The notes beneath the pieces are model-generated. The model saw only the letters and a program-made list of their open reading frames with translations. It did no database searches and was not told the DNA's origin. A program made the position numbers and the translations under genes. 31,263 nucleotides of DNA from Bacteroidota bacterium (GTDB taxonomy: Bacteria > Bacteroidota > Bacteroidia > Flavobacteriales > Flavobacteriaceae): assembly GCA_023387965.1 (NCBI GenBank), contig JAEWHE010000029.1, positions 1-31,263 of the forward strand, in the 5' to 3' direction. How positions within the stretch are numbered: the stretch's first letter is position 1; every line of letters starts with the position of its first letter. Of the stretch, positions 9,248 to 17,625 are shown piece after piece.

Positions 9248-9255
9248 TATATTTG
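9248..9255 (+). promoter_or_regulatory. -7 promoter element of a short transcript
   Basis: TATATTTG is an exact TAnnTTTG match in the gap after the PurF-like gene. A TTTTTTC run ends 17 nt upstream at the -33 position, so that box is only approximate. No conventional gene follows before the terminator at 9307-9330. Confidence 0.45.
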
Positions 9256-9261
9256 TATGAC

Positions 9262-9330
9262 CATAGCATTAGTAGGTTAAGTTTATGGTAGATTTGGGGC
9301 AAAAAGGGTGGAAGAAATTCCGCCTTTTTT
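9262..9330 (+). ncRNA. Candidate small RNA or leaderless micro-gene (about 70 nt)
   Basis: A good -7 element (9248-9255) and a strong terminator (9307-9330) bracket only about 70 nt. Inside, an ATG at 9285 opens a 17-codon frame, MVDLGQKGWKKFRLFYF, ending with TGA at 9336-9338, so the terminator hairpin lies within the frame. It may be a small RNA, a peptide gene, or simply the 3' UTR of the PurF-like gene. The transcript ends are inferred. No known RNA family was recognised. Confidence 0.35.
9307..9330 (+). terminator. Rho-independent terminator
   Basis: GGTGGAA (9307-9313) pairs with TTCCGCC (9318-9324) around a GAAA tetraloop, followed by six T. It ends the short transcript and possibly the PurF-like gene. 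Confidence 0.8.
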
Positions 9331-9357
9331 ATTTTTGACACTTTCCGATTCTATATA

Positions 9358-9382
9358 AAAAAGCGCCTTTTCGGCGCTTTTT
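9358..9382 (-). terminator. Terminator of the glucose/sorbosone dehydrogenase-like gene
   Basis: AAAAAGCGCC (9358-9367) pairs with GGCGCTTTTT (9373-9382) around TTTTC. It lies 17 nt past the stop of the minus-strand gene. A and T runs on both sides suggest it works in both directions, insulating the convergent units. Confidence 0.8.
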
Positions 9383-9399
9383 GTTTTTTTCGTGAAATT

Positions 9400-10776
9400 T
9401 TATTTCTTATTAAATTTAGAAACGTAACGATTACCGTCAACATCTTCAATGGTAACTACATAAACACCAACATCCAAATCTCCGGCATTAATGATACTTT
9501 TTGGCGAATCATCAAAGGCATGCTCTAAAAGAATTTTGCCGGACATATCTACGATTGTAAATCTTTGCAAGCGTGTATTACTTTGGTTTTCAATGGTAAA
9601 TTCCGACTCTACTGGATTTGGATAAAGCTTGAAGCCGTTAAGCGTAAATTGGTCATTACTTAAATTATTATCGACAATTTTATAAACGATTCCCTGTGAA
9701 TTCGCAGCAACATAAAGTTCTCCATTGGCATCTTGCCCAAACGTGGAAAAATTATTGCTTCCGGTAAAGTTATTGCTGTAAGTAATGGAATTGTCTGAAT
9801 TAACCATTCCTAAACGGTTTCGGAAATAATCTGCAAAAATATATTTGCCCACCAATGCCGGGAATTGTGTTCCCGTATAAACGTAACCTCCCGTAACCGA
9901 ACCGCCCTCACTTCTGCCGTAAGTGGCAACCGGAGCTACCATAGTATTTTGAGGAGCACAACCTGTGGTGTTGTAAGCTGCATTCCCTTCGTAACAACGC
10001 CAACCGTAGTTTAATCCCGGAAGCGTACTGCTCACACGATTTATTTCTTCAAAAGTATTTTGTCCCACATCAGCAATCCAAAGTTCGCCATTGCTTCTAT
10101 TAAAAGAAAATTTCCAAGGATTTCTGAGTCCAATTGCCCAAATTTCGTCAGCTCCAGCTGTCGCTCCAGCAAAAGGATTATCCGCAGGAATGGCATACGG
10201 CGAACCTCCATCCACATCCAAACGAAGCATTTTTCCTAATAATAAATTAATGTTTTGAGCCCGATTATTGGTATCGCCAGCTCCACCTCCGTCACCCATT
10301 CCAATATACAAATAACCGTCAGGACCAAATTTTATCGTTCCGCCGTTGTGGTTAGATTCGGGTTGGTTAATGGTAATAATGGTAAAAGCACTTGCAGAAT
10401 TGGCCACATCAGGATTTGTGGTTGAAACTGAATATCTTGCCACAACAGTATTTCCTGAACTATTGGTATAATTCACATAAAAATATCCATTTGTAGCATA
10501 ATTGGGATGAAACGCCAAACCTAATAACCCTCGTTCTCCACCCGAAGAAACTAAAGAAGCAATGTTTAAAAATGGCGTAGTGTTCGTATTTCCGTTTGCG
10601 TTGAGCACTTTGATTCTTCCGGCTTGTTCCACCACAAATAATCGTGAATCTCCCGCAGAAGCAATATCAACTGGGTTAGTAAATCCTGTTGCAAACGAAG
10701 TAATGCCAAGATCCTGAGCCGAATTTCGGAATGGGAACAATAGCATGAAAAATAAAAGGAGTAATGTTGGTTTCAT
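9400..10776 (-). CDS. Secreted PQQ-type glucose/sorbosone dehydrogenase-like protein with T9SS sorting domain
   Basis: This 458-aa protein starts with a signal peptide (MKPTLLLLFFMLLFPFRNSAQ, cleavage near residue 21). Residues ~25-365 form a six-bladed beta-propeller of the GSDH family: ERGLLGLAFHPNY (81-93), NHNGGTIKFGPDGYLYIGMG with the likely catalytic H143, GKMLRLDVDG, and AIGLRNPWKFSF. Family members oxidise sugars or polyols, often using PQQ; substrate and cofactor here are inferred. Residues ~382-458 are a T9SS type A C-terminal sorting domain, opening FKLYPNP and ending GVYVVTIEDVDGNRYVSKF. The protein is therefore exported to the periplasm and then outside or onto the cell surface. 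It is the last gene of the minus-strand block and is followed by a strong terminator. A TAAGTTTG element upstream suggests its own promoter. Confidence 0.88.
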   Translation of the reverse strand: MKPTLLLLFFMLLFPFRNSAQDLGITSFATGFTNPVDIASAGDSRLFVVEQAGRIKVLNANGNTNTTPFLNIASLVSSGGERGLLGLAFHPNYATNGYFYVNYTNSSGNTVVARYSVSTTNPDVANSASAFTIITINQPESNHNGGTIKFGPDGYLYIGMGDGGGAGDTNNRAQNINLLLGKMLRLDVDGGSPYAIPADNPFAGATAGADEIWAIGLRNPWKFSFNRSNGELWIADVGQNTFEEINRVSSTLPGLNYGWRCYEGNAAYNTTGCAPQNTMVAPVATYGRSEGGSVTGGYVYTGTQFPALVGKYIFADYFRNRLGMVNSDNSITYSNNFTGSNNFSTFGQDANGELYVAANSQGIVYKIVDNNLSNDQFTLNGFKLYPNPVESEFTIENQSNTRLQRFTIVDMSGKILLEHAFDDSPKSIINAGDLDVGVYVVTIEDVDGNRYVSKFNKK

Positions 10777-10821
10777 AGCAGTTTGATTTTTTTGTTCCAG
10801 ATAAAATTAACAAATTAACCT

Positions 10822-10829
10822 CAAACTTA
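10822..10829 (-). promoter_or_regulatory. -7 element for the dehydrogenase-like gene
   Basis: On the minus strand this reads TAAGTTTG, a TAnnTTTG match, about 45 nt before the ATG at 10776. No clear TTG was found at the -33 position. Confidence 0.4.
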
Positions 10830-10889
10830 TTGCTAATTAAATACTTATAATTTCAGAATATTTCTTAAAATCTAAATATTTTTAATGAT

Positions 10890-11954
10890 TTAGAGTGGAT
10901 TGTCAGTTTTTCCGGCTTCAATTTTTTCTTCCACCAATGCTTTTTCTTCGGAATCAGCGACCATTTTATCTTCATCATCTTTCGTAGCTAAAACAAGACA
11001 AATGCTAATCGGGAAATGATCGGAATTAATATTTTCTTCCACTTTCATTTCCACCAATCTAAAATGACTGCTTACAAAATAATGGTCCAAAGGCCAACGA
11101 AGCAATAAATATTTTGCATGAAAAGTGCTGTACATTCCGCGACCTCTTCGCGGGTCTAAAAGTTCGCTCGACTTTAAAAATAATTTAGTGGTATAACTCC
11201 AAGCCACATCATTCAAGTCACCAATTACCAAGCAAGGGCCTATGTGTTCTTTTGCCATTTTACCAATTAATAAAATTTCGGCATCTCTATCAGTTGCGTG
11301 CATATTTTCTTTCGGAACCGGTGGCGTAGGATGCAATCCGTAAATCCTAACAAGTTGATTATCAAATTCCAAATCAGCAATGATCGAGGGAATTTCTTCA
11401 TCAATCAAATAATTAATTTTGTGGTCTTTAATCGGCAATTTGCTGTAAAACAAAAGTCCATAAGTATTTTCAAGCGGAATTTCGATGTAGTAAGGGAAAT
11501 CTTCTCGAAGTTCTTTTACATTTTCCAACCATTTTTGATCGGTTTCCACCAAAAACACAATATCTGGATTACGTTTTTTAACCAAATTCAGCAACTTTTG
11601 GTATTCAGAGTTATACTGATAAATGTTGGCAACGAGCAAGTTAATGGTTTCTTTGCCTTCCGGCGAAACCTTGTCAATCATGGTTTTTCCAAAAACCGTA
11701 AACGGAATAATGAGATACAGCAGATAAAAAAATGCTATCGCCAAAATTCCTATCGTGCAAAGTGCTACCCAATTTTCGGTATTTCGGAAATAGATAATCC
11801 AGCAAGCCAAAATACCACCGATAATCGTAATTTTTTGCAATCTTGGATAATCAAAAACCCGGAAAGCCCAATAGTCTTTTTTGACAAAAGGAATTAAAAC
11901 CGAAAGAATCGCCAGAAACGAAAGGATGTAAAGAATGATTTTTAGCGTCGCCAT
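10890..11954 (-). CDS. Membrane-anchored endonuclease/exonuclease/phosphatase (EEP) family protein
   Basis: This 354-aa protein has three N-terminal membrane segments (about residues 4-23, 42-56 and 63-88), followed by an EEP domain (about 103-325). Visible active-site residues are N110 (VANIYQYN), E138 (VETD), H208 (GLHPTPP), D246 and N248 (GDLNDVAWS), D290 and H291 (RWPLDHYFVS), and D312 and H313 (NSDHFPI). The metal-binding set looks complete. EEP enzymes hydrolyse phosphodiester or phosphomonoester bonds in nucleic acids, lipids or inositol phosphates. The membrane anchor makes an envelope substrate plausible, but the target is unknown. A charged tail of about 30 residues, rich in Glu and Lys, follows the domain. 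A good promoter lies just upstream. Confidence 0.85.
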   Translation of the reverse strand: MATLKIILYILSFLAILSVLIPFVKKDYWAFRVFDYPRLQKITIIGGILACWIIYFRNTENWVALCTIGILAIAFFYLLYLIIPFTVFGKTMIDKVSPEGKETINLLVANIYQYNSEYQKLLNLVKKRNPDIVFLVETDQKWLENVKELREDFPYYIEIPLENTYGLLFYSKLPIKDHKINYLIDEEIPSIIADLEFDNQLVRIYGLHPTPPVPKENMHATDRDAEILLIGKMAKEHIGPCLVIGDLNDVAWSYTTKLFLKSSELLDPRRGRGMYSTFHAKYLLLRWPLDHYFVSSHFRLVEMKVEENINSDHFPISICLVLATKDDEDKMVADSEEKALVEEKIEAGKTDNPL

Positions 11955-11972
11955 TTTTTGTGTTTGATACTT

Positions 11973-12004
11973 TAAAGGTATAACACAGATTCACACCAAA
12001 CAAA
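11973..12004 (-). promoter_or_regulatory. Promoter of the EEP-family gene
   Basis: On the minus strand TTTG (12004-12001) is followed after 20 nt by TACCTTTA (11980-11973), 18 nt before the ATG. Both boxes fit the Bacteroidota consensus except for the final A. Confidence 0.5.
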
Positions 12005-12027
12005 TTAAGTTTTGATGAAATCTTCCC

Positions 12028-13998
12028 TTAAAAATCAAATTCATCATCTACCGAAAGCGAATCAACTGCGGTAGAATCAGGAATTTTTATGCGGAGATAC
12101 GAACGAGCCGGACCCACAATTTCCACCGGAAAATCTTTTTGCAGAGTATCTTCGGCAATTAAAACACCGCGACGCATCATGAGATTCGTGAGATAATCAT
12201 TTCTTTTTTGTGCCGAAGCGCGAAGTTTTCCGGTTTCGTCAAACTGCCAAGCAAAACTTTTCGGGCGAGGCACAATGCTTGCCAAAAATAACGATTCATT
12301 CAGGTTTAGCTGCAAAGGCGATTTGCCAAAATAAAAATAAGCAGCCTCGCCAATTCCGTACACATTTGGTCCCCATTCAATAATGTTAAAATACACCTCA
12401 AGCATGCGTTCTTTGCTGACAATTCGGTTATTTTCAAGAATGTAAACGAGCAAAATTTCTTCTAATTTTCGCGAAAGCGTTTTGTCTCTGGTCAAAAAAA
12501 CATTTTTAACCAACTGCATGCTGATGGTACTTGCGCCACGCGAAAAACGTTTGGTCTTGATATTTTTGATAATCGATTGTTTGAACGCTTCGTTAATAAA
12601 ACCGCGATGCGAAAAAAACGACGGGTCTTCAGTAGTCAAAACCGATTTGCGGATATAAGGCGAAATTTCGTTCAATCGAGAAAAGTTAGGATTTTTGACA
12701 CCTACTTCAATTTGCCTTTGGCGAACCCCATTAATAATCGCGCTGTAAGCAAAATCACCGTTTAGTTTTGCCAAGTTTGCTTCGCCGTATTTGGTAATTT
12801 TTAAATTTTCTTTTTGCAAATTACTATCAAAAACCAATGCCCTCGGATTCTTTTTGTCATAATGAAAATCAAGCGAATAACTGAAATTTCCTTCCGCTTG
12901 CATGCCTTCAAAATTGGTAAAAAGTCCTTGCGGAAGCGACTCGATAAAATCCTGAGCCGTCATCTTGGGGATTTTTACTTTCATCGCAAAAATCTCGTTT
13001 TTTTCTTCTTTTAATTTTTGATACGAAACAAATGGCGTGACTTTGATGTTATTCAATTTTGCCGAAGAAGTGCTGTCAATTGCCACAAAATCTTTTCCAA
13101 ATAAGAACCGATAATCGAAATGTGCATTTTTGATGATTACATCTTTTTTAGCAATTTTCGGATGATTTACGGTAAAATTTCGGATAGAAGTAAAACCGTC
13201 AACGTGCAATTCTCCGCCATCCATTTCAATATTCGAAACATTCAGTCGAATCGAATCAAAACCTGCTTTTAAATTGTACCGTTCATCAATATACGGCACC
13301 CGAATTTTCCCGGTGTCAACGTTAAAAAACCTAAGATCGGTTTGCTTATTTCGTGGATCGGCAAAACCTTTAATTTTCCAAGTTTGATTGAAATTATCTG
13401 CTGTTACTTTAATGCTGGTTTCCAGTTGTTTATCTGCCAAAATTAATTTGCTCATGTCCAATCGTACTTTTCGTCCCATATCTTCCACCCGAAGCGAAAC
13501 GTTTTGCAAGTTCATGTCGGTTGGCACCAAATTAAGTACTTGATTTAAAATTCGGTAAGCACGTTTGGCGTAGTTGGTTTCTACATTTGTCGTATCTGAG
13601 TCTTTATTTTTTTTGAGAAAAGCATCGAAGTTTTTGCCCTTTTCATTTCGAACCAATTGCACATAACCATCGTTTACAAACAAAGTTCCGAGTTGTACAT
13701 CACCTGTAAATAATTTCCAGAAATTGATATTGGTTTTGATGTTTTTGGCGCTAAAAAGTGTATCAGCACCCTTTGGAACAAGTGTAACATTATCAAGTGA
13801 AACGCCCGAAAACCCTTCAAATTCAGCATTTTTGATTACTAATTTGCTATCATAATCGTTTTTGATTTTTACCGTAGCTTTTTCGATGGCTTTATCCAAA
13901 AAAGATTCGCGAAAGAAAAACAAAACGGCTATCGCAAGCACAAAAATTCCGGCGATAATTTTAACGGCAAGTAAAACTTTCTGTTTCTTGGTTTTCAT
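12028..13998 (-). CDS. GT51 peptidoglycan glycosyltransferase with long N-terminal AsmA-like region
   Basis: This 656-aa protein has an N-terminal membrane anchor (about residues 9-28), then about 400 residues of beta-rich sequence resembling AsmA-type domains (for example SKLVIKNAEFEGFSGVSLDN), then a GT51 domain (about 440-620). The glycosyltransferase motifs are complete: TTEDPSFFSHRGF with catalytic Glu at about 456, RGASTISMQLVKNVFL, RKLEEILLVYILE, and SKERMLEVYFNIIEWGPNVYGIGEAA. There is no transpeptidase domain, so it resembles monofunctional MtgA in chemistry: polymerising lipid II into glycan strands on the outer face of the inner membrane. It is far longer than MtgA (~240 aa) because of the N-terminal region. 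A TATATTTG box upstream suggests its own promoter. Confidence 0.85.
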   Translation of the reverse strand: MKTKKQKVLLAVKIIAGIFVLAIAVLFFFRESFLDKAIEKATVKIKNDYDSKLVIKNAEFEGFSGVSLDNVTLVPKGADTLFSAKNIKTNINFWKLFTGDVQLGTLFVNDGYVQLVRNEKGKNFDAFLKKNKDSDTTNVETNYAKRAYRILNQVLNLVPTDMNLQNVSLRVEDMGRKVRLDMSKLILADKQLETSIKVTADNFNQTWKIKGFADPRNKQTDLRFFNVDTGKIRVPYIDERYNLKAGFDSIRLNVSNIEMDGGELHVDGFTSIRNFTVNHPKIAKKDVIIKNAHFDYRFLFGKDFVAIDSTSSAKLNNIKVTPFVSYQKLKEEKNEIFAMKVKIPKMTAQDFIESLPQGLFTNFEGMQAEGNFSYSLDFHYDKKNPRALVFDSNLQKENLKITKYGEANLAKLNGDFAYSAIINGVRQRQIEVGVKNPNFSRLNEISPYIRKSVLTTEDPSFFSHRGFINEAFKQSIIKNIKTKRFSRGASTISMQLVKNVFLTRDKTLSRKLEEILLVYILENNRIVSKERMLEVYFNIIEWGPNVYGIGEAAYFYFGKSPLQLNLNESLFLASIVPRPKSFAWQFDETGKLRASAQKRNDYLTNLMMRRGVLIAEDTLQKDFPVEIVGPARSYLRIKIPDSTAVDSLSVDDEFDF

Positions 13999-14018
13999 TT
14001 TGGGAGCAACTTAAAACA

Positions 14019-14026
14019 CAAATATA
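14019..14026 (-). promoter_or_regulatory. -7 element of the GT51 gene
   Basis: On the minus strand this reads TATATTTG, an exact TAnnTTTG match, about 20 nt before the ATG at 13998. No good -33 TTG was found at the usual spacing. Confidence 0.45.
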
Positions 14027-14120
14027 ACGTAATAATAGAAAGTGAAATGTTGTTAGCGCTAAATTAACAGGCTGGTAGCTATTTTCCGATTCATTCGCCG
14101 TTGGAATGGCAAGATTAAAA

Positions 14121-15341
14121 TTACTCCCGCAACATTTTAAGCGAAAAATACCCAATAACTATAATGATGATTCCCATCAATATCCACAGCCAAATTTTAT
14201 TTTCAAATAATACCGATTGTGAAACAACCGAATAATTATTATTCAACTGTTCGTTTTGAAGTTGTAACGTTGTGATATTTTTTGGGATATTTTGTTCAAA
14301 ATTTTCAATGTCGTAATGTGGTTGAGAGGCTTTTTTATTTCCGTAAAATAGCGAATAGTTTGCCTTTTCGGTAAATCTTGCTAACAAATAATAAACGGCA
14401 GTTTTTACGGAAACTTTTTCTATTTTCAGAGGTTGATTGTTTCCATTTTCAATCGTGATTTTTAGTTTTTTTCCAAAAGTATTTCCGGTTAAAAAAGCAT
14501 TTTTGTCCAAGGAACTCAAGGTTTCATTGGCAATTGTTTCATAATTAAAATGCCAACCTTTTTCAGTTCGCACGCTATCTTTTAAAACTTCAATTTTTAT
14601 CGGTCGATAATAATCAAAACGATTGCCAACCTGAAGATTTACGGAAGCAATTGCGGCTGTGTTTGCGATTTCTAAAAAAATAACGGTGTTTTTTTGCGCG
14701 TCGATCTCGGTTTTTTGGCCGATGATTTTTGCGTCATTTAAAAGCGCTTCGTTTTTTTTCAATTCCCAAATTTTTGCCTCAATAAGTTCCGGTTGTTCTT
14801 CCGATTTTATTTTGATGCGGTAAAATTGAAACTTCGAATCCGGAAAATTAATTTGGGTAAATTGATAGTCGGTTTGATTGTTTTTTATCGAAAGGATTCT
14901 TGCGTTTTCTACCACCGAAAACCATTCAACTTGATTATTGCTGGCTTCCAAATCTACACGCCAATCAAAATTTTCTTGTTCAAAATTTAATTTGATTTGG
15001 TTAATTTGCTTGGCTTGAGAAAGTTCGAACGTATAAAAGTATTCCGAATTTTTGCTCGAAACATTAATCATCTTAAACGGAATTTCTGTTTCTGAAATTT
15101 GACTTTCAGATTTTTTCAGCAAAAAAGGTGCTTCAACCGAACCATTATCGCCAACAATTCGAATATCAGAAAAATCGGAATTCATTTTGGCGAGAGCCGC
15201 ATCGGGCAAAATAATTTTGTGCCAAACCGCTGACGGATTTTCAAGTTTTCGCTGGTACTGAAATCCTTCCGCTTGCGCAAAACCAAAAAAGTTTGCGAGC
15301 AAAAATAAAGCGGCAAATAGTTTATTTTTTGTCGTCATCAA
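14121..15341 (-). CDS. DUF3999 family envelope protein
   Basis: This 406-aa protein has a signal peptide (residues ~1-24, ending FGFAQA), a long beta-rich exported region that includes discoidin-like segments such as INQIKLNFEQENFDWRVDLEAS, and one C-terminal membrane helix (about 380-403, KIWLWILMGIIIIVIGYF) with a short cytoplasmic end. The opening YQRKLENPSAVWHKIILPDAAL is characteristic of DUF3999. Its biochemical function is unknown. Its first codons overlap the end of the DUF2339 gene by 20 nt, which implies translational coupling. The two families are commonly neighbours in other bacteria (from memory), so a shared envelope complex is plausible. Two adjacent ATG codons (15341 and 15338) are both possible starts. 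Confidence 0.8.
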   Translation of the reverse strand: MMTTKNKLFAALFLLANFFGFAQAEGFQYQRKLENPSAVWHKIILPDAALAKMNSDFSDIRIVGDNGSVEAPFLLKKSESQISETEIPFKMINVSSKNSEYFYTFELSQAKQINQIKLNFEQENFDWRVDLEASNNQVEWFSVVENARILSIKNNQTDYQFTQINFPDSKFQFYRIKIKSEEQPELIEAKIWELKKNEALLNDAKIIGQKTEIDAQKNTVIFLEIANTAAIASVNLQVGNRFDYYRPIKIEVLKDSVRTEKGWHFNYETIANETLSSLDKNAFLTGNTFGKKLKITIENGNNQPLKIEKVSVKTAVYYLLARFTEKANYSLFYGNKKASQPHYDIENFEQNIPKNITTLQLQNEQLNNNYSVVSQSVLFENKIWLWILMGIIIIVIGYFSLKMLRE

Positions 15342-17574
15342 GCAGTAAATGTTTGTATTTGTTATATAAAAATGAGATGATCAAAAGTAAAATTCCGAGC
15401 GACACAAAAACAATCGTTTTTCTGATGGTGTTGAGTTGTGCAATGTCGTAAAAAAACAATTTTATTAGCGTAATTCCGAACAAAACAATGGCAACAATCC
15501 GCAGGTTTTTTCGGTTTTTCCAAATGCCGTAGCTGATAAAAATAAGCGATAAACTTCCCCACAAAATACTCAAACCAAGTTTGCTATTGTTCCAAGAATT
15601 CATGGCGTAAATCCAAATTAGCATTTCGGCACTGACAATCCAAACGATTAAAACGGCACAAATAATTTCGAACCAACTCTTGTTTTTTTGGAATTGATTT
15701 TTAAAATAAATAAAAAGAGAACAAACTAAAATCCCCAAGCAAATCAACGAAATATAATGAATGACCACTGCAAAAAAACTGGTGGTGTAAATCACTTTAT
15801 TGTCCGGATTATAATAGTTATAAATCAAATTGCTTTGGGTGAAAAAACCATTCACGAGAAAAATAAAAATGGCCAACCCAGAAAAAACCAAGGTGGCGAT
15901 TTCGAAGAATTTATTTTTTATTTTTTCCGAAACTAAATACACCAATACCGACAAATAAATAAGGGTAAAATTGAGCACCCAAATATTTTTATAATCATAA
16001 AAATCAGAGAAATAAGTTTGGTCTTTATATATTTTTAAGTTCCAATAATTGGTGATTTCCAAGCGAATTGCATTATACAAAACCAGCACAAAAATTGCTG
16101 GTACAAAATGATTGGCAATTGTAACTAAGGCTGATTTTTTCCGAGTTTCTTCAACAGGAAATTTTCTTTGGAAATAAACGACCAAGCCAAATGCCAGCAA
16201 AAACAAGACGGAATTTAAAAAATGCGGATTGAAAATAGGCGTTTCGTTTTCGTAGTAAAACCAATCTTCTAACAAACTGATTACCGCTAAAAACAAGACG
16301 ATATACGATAATATTTCGTAGAAAGAAACTTTTTTGCTTCGTCCCAAATAAAAAAGCAACAAGCCTTGAAACGCCCACGATAAGGTAACCCATTGACCAT
16401 TCAATTGCACCGGAATGGCAATGGTGATGAAGGTTAACACCAAACCGATTACCAAGTGAAATAAACTTTTGTCGGCCAATTTTTTTTGATGAATGATTAC
16501 GCCAACGATAAAATGCACGATTGCGTTGAACAAAGTAAACAGGCCATAAAATTCAGAACCTTGATGATAATTGCTCAAAATTCCGATGCCAAAACCGTAA
16601 AAAAGAAAAGAATTGGAAAGCACCGAAACGATATCTTTTACTTCAAAATTTTCTTTTTTGATGAGCTTGTACGCCAAAAACGCGACATAGAAAATCGTGA
16701 AAAAAATCGTTAAATATACGCTTGCAATGGCAAAATGTAAACTCGGTTTAAACCCGTCGAACAACCAAAATTCGAAAATAAACCAAGTAAAAACAAACGC
16801 GATTACGTTTAAAATTCGCCAATATTTTTTGAACGCAATGATTAAAATTCCCACGTTTATCAGCGACATGTAAGAAAATAAAATGACCACTTTCCCGGAA
16901 CCGTCGCTTAACAAAAACGGAACCGCATAAGCGCCAACTAACCCAATTATAGCAATGATTTGCTGGTTGTATTTGAGTGATGCAAAAACGGTAAAACCCG
17001 TAAAAACTACCATCAAAATAAAAGTGAGCGATTGTGGCAATAACCCGTATAAACTGTACGCTAAAAAGGTGATGAAATATAAAATTGCCATTGAACCGCT
17101 AAGCAAAACAGCACTGAAATTTTCGAATTTTGGTTTGAGTTTTATGGCAAAGCCAAATAATCCCAAGCCAACGAAATACCCTAAAATAATTCGGGTTAAG
17201 GGACTGATGAGTTCGTTATCGATGGCGTATTTGGCACCAATTCCAACTCCAATTATCAAAACCAGAATCCCAATTTTATTGATTAAATTTTCACCAATAA
17301 ATTTTTCCCAATTAGATGGTTTTTTGATTCTTGGCTCCATTCTTCGGGGTTCAGGACTTGAAAAAACCACGCGTTCCTTTGATGGAGCAATTGGAGAAAC
17401 CGGTTGTGGTTCAACTAAATTTGGCGTTTCGGAGAAAGTTTCAGCTTGTTCTTTTTTTTCAAAATCTAAAATTTCTCGCTTTAATTCTGAAATTTCATGC
17501 TGAAACGAATGTTGCTTCTGAATTAAATGATCTAATTTTTGGTGCAGTAATTTAAGTTGATTCTGATTGGCCAT
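15322..17574 (-). CDS. DUF2339 family polytopic membrane protein
   Basis: This 750-aa protein begins with a coiled coil (about residues 4-45, KLLHQKLDHLIQKQHSFQ and on) and a Pro-rich linker. The conserved DUF2339 entry segment NWEKFIGENLINKIGILVLIIGVG (about 87-110) follows, then some twenty membrane helices to the C-terminus. It is an inner-membrane protein of unknown function; no catalytic motif is evident. The gene overlaps DUF3999 by 20 nt and is upstream of it. A TATCTTTA box 20 nt before the ATG suggests a promoter for the pair within the short gap after radA. Confidence 0.82.
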   Translation of the reverse strand: MANQNQLKLLHQKLDHLIQKQHSFQHEISELKREILDFEKKEQAETFSETPNLVEPQPVSPIAPSKERVVFSSPEPRRMEPRIKKPSNWEKFIGENLINKIGILVLIIGVGIGAKYAIDNELISPLTRIILGYFVGLGLFGFAIKLKPKFENFSAVLLSGSMAILYFITFLAYSLYGLLPQSLTFILMVVFTGFTVFASLKYNQQIIAIIGLVGAYAVPFLLSDGSGKVVILFSYMSLINVGILIIAFKKYWRILNVIAFVFTWFIFEFWLFDGFKPSLHFAIASVYLTIFFTIFYVAFLAYKLIKKENFEVKDIVSVLSNSFLFYGFGIGILSNYHQGSEFYGLFTLFNAIVHFIVGVIIHQKKLADKSLFHLVIGLVLTFITIAIPVQLNGQWVTLSWAFQGLLLFYLGRSKKVSFYEILSYIVLFLAVISLLEDWFYYENETPIFNPHFLNSVLFLLAFGLVVYFQRKFPVEETRKKSALVTIANHFVPAIFVLVLYNAIRLEITNYWNLKIYKDQTYFSDFYDYKNIWVLNFTLIYLSVLVYLVSEKIKNKFFEIATLVFSGLAIFIFLVNGFFTQSNLIYNYYNPDNKVIYTTSFFAVVIHYISLICLGILVCSLFIYFKNQFQKNKSWFEIICAVLIVWIVSAEMLIWIYAMNSWNNSKLGLSILWGSLSLIFISYGIWKNRKNLRIVAIVLFGITLIKLFFYDIAQLNTIRKTIVFVSLGILLLIISFLYNKYKHLLLDDDKK

Positions 17575-17593
17575 AACATATTCAATTGAAATT

Positions 17594-17601
17594 TAAAGAT
17601 A
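17594..17601 (-). promoter_or_regulatory. -7-like element for the DUF2339-DUF3999 pair
   Basis: On the minus strand this reads TATCTTTA, one mismatch from TAnnTTTG, in the 51-bp gap between radA and the DUF2339 gene. No well-spaced -33 box was found. Read-through from radA is also possible. Confidence 0.35.
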
Positions 17602-17625
17602 TGTAAAAAGCCAATACGTTTTTGG

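Noticed and set aside
11298..11897. 199-codon plus-strand frame
   Set aside because: It is antisense to the EEP-family gene, which has all its active-site motifs. The shadow protein is Phe/Asn-rich without domain structure.
16955..17503. 182-codon plus-strand frame
   Set aside because: It is antisense to the DUF2339 gene N-terminal half, with no recognisable domain.
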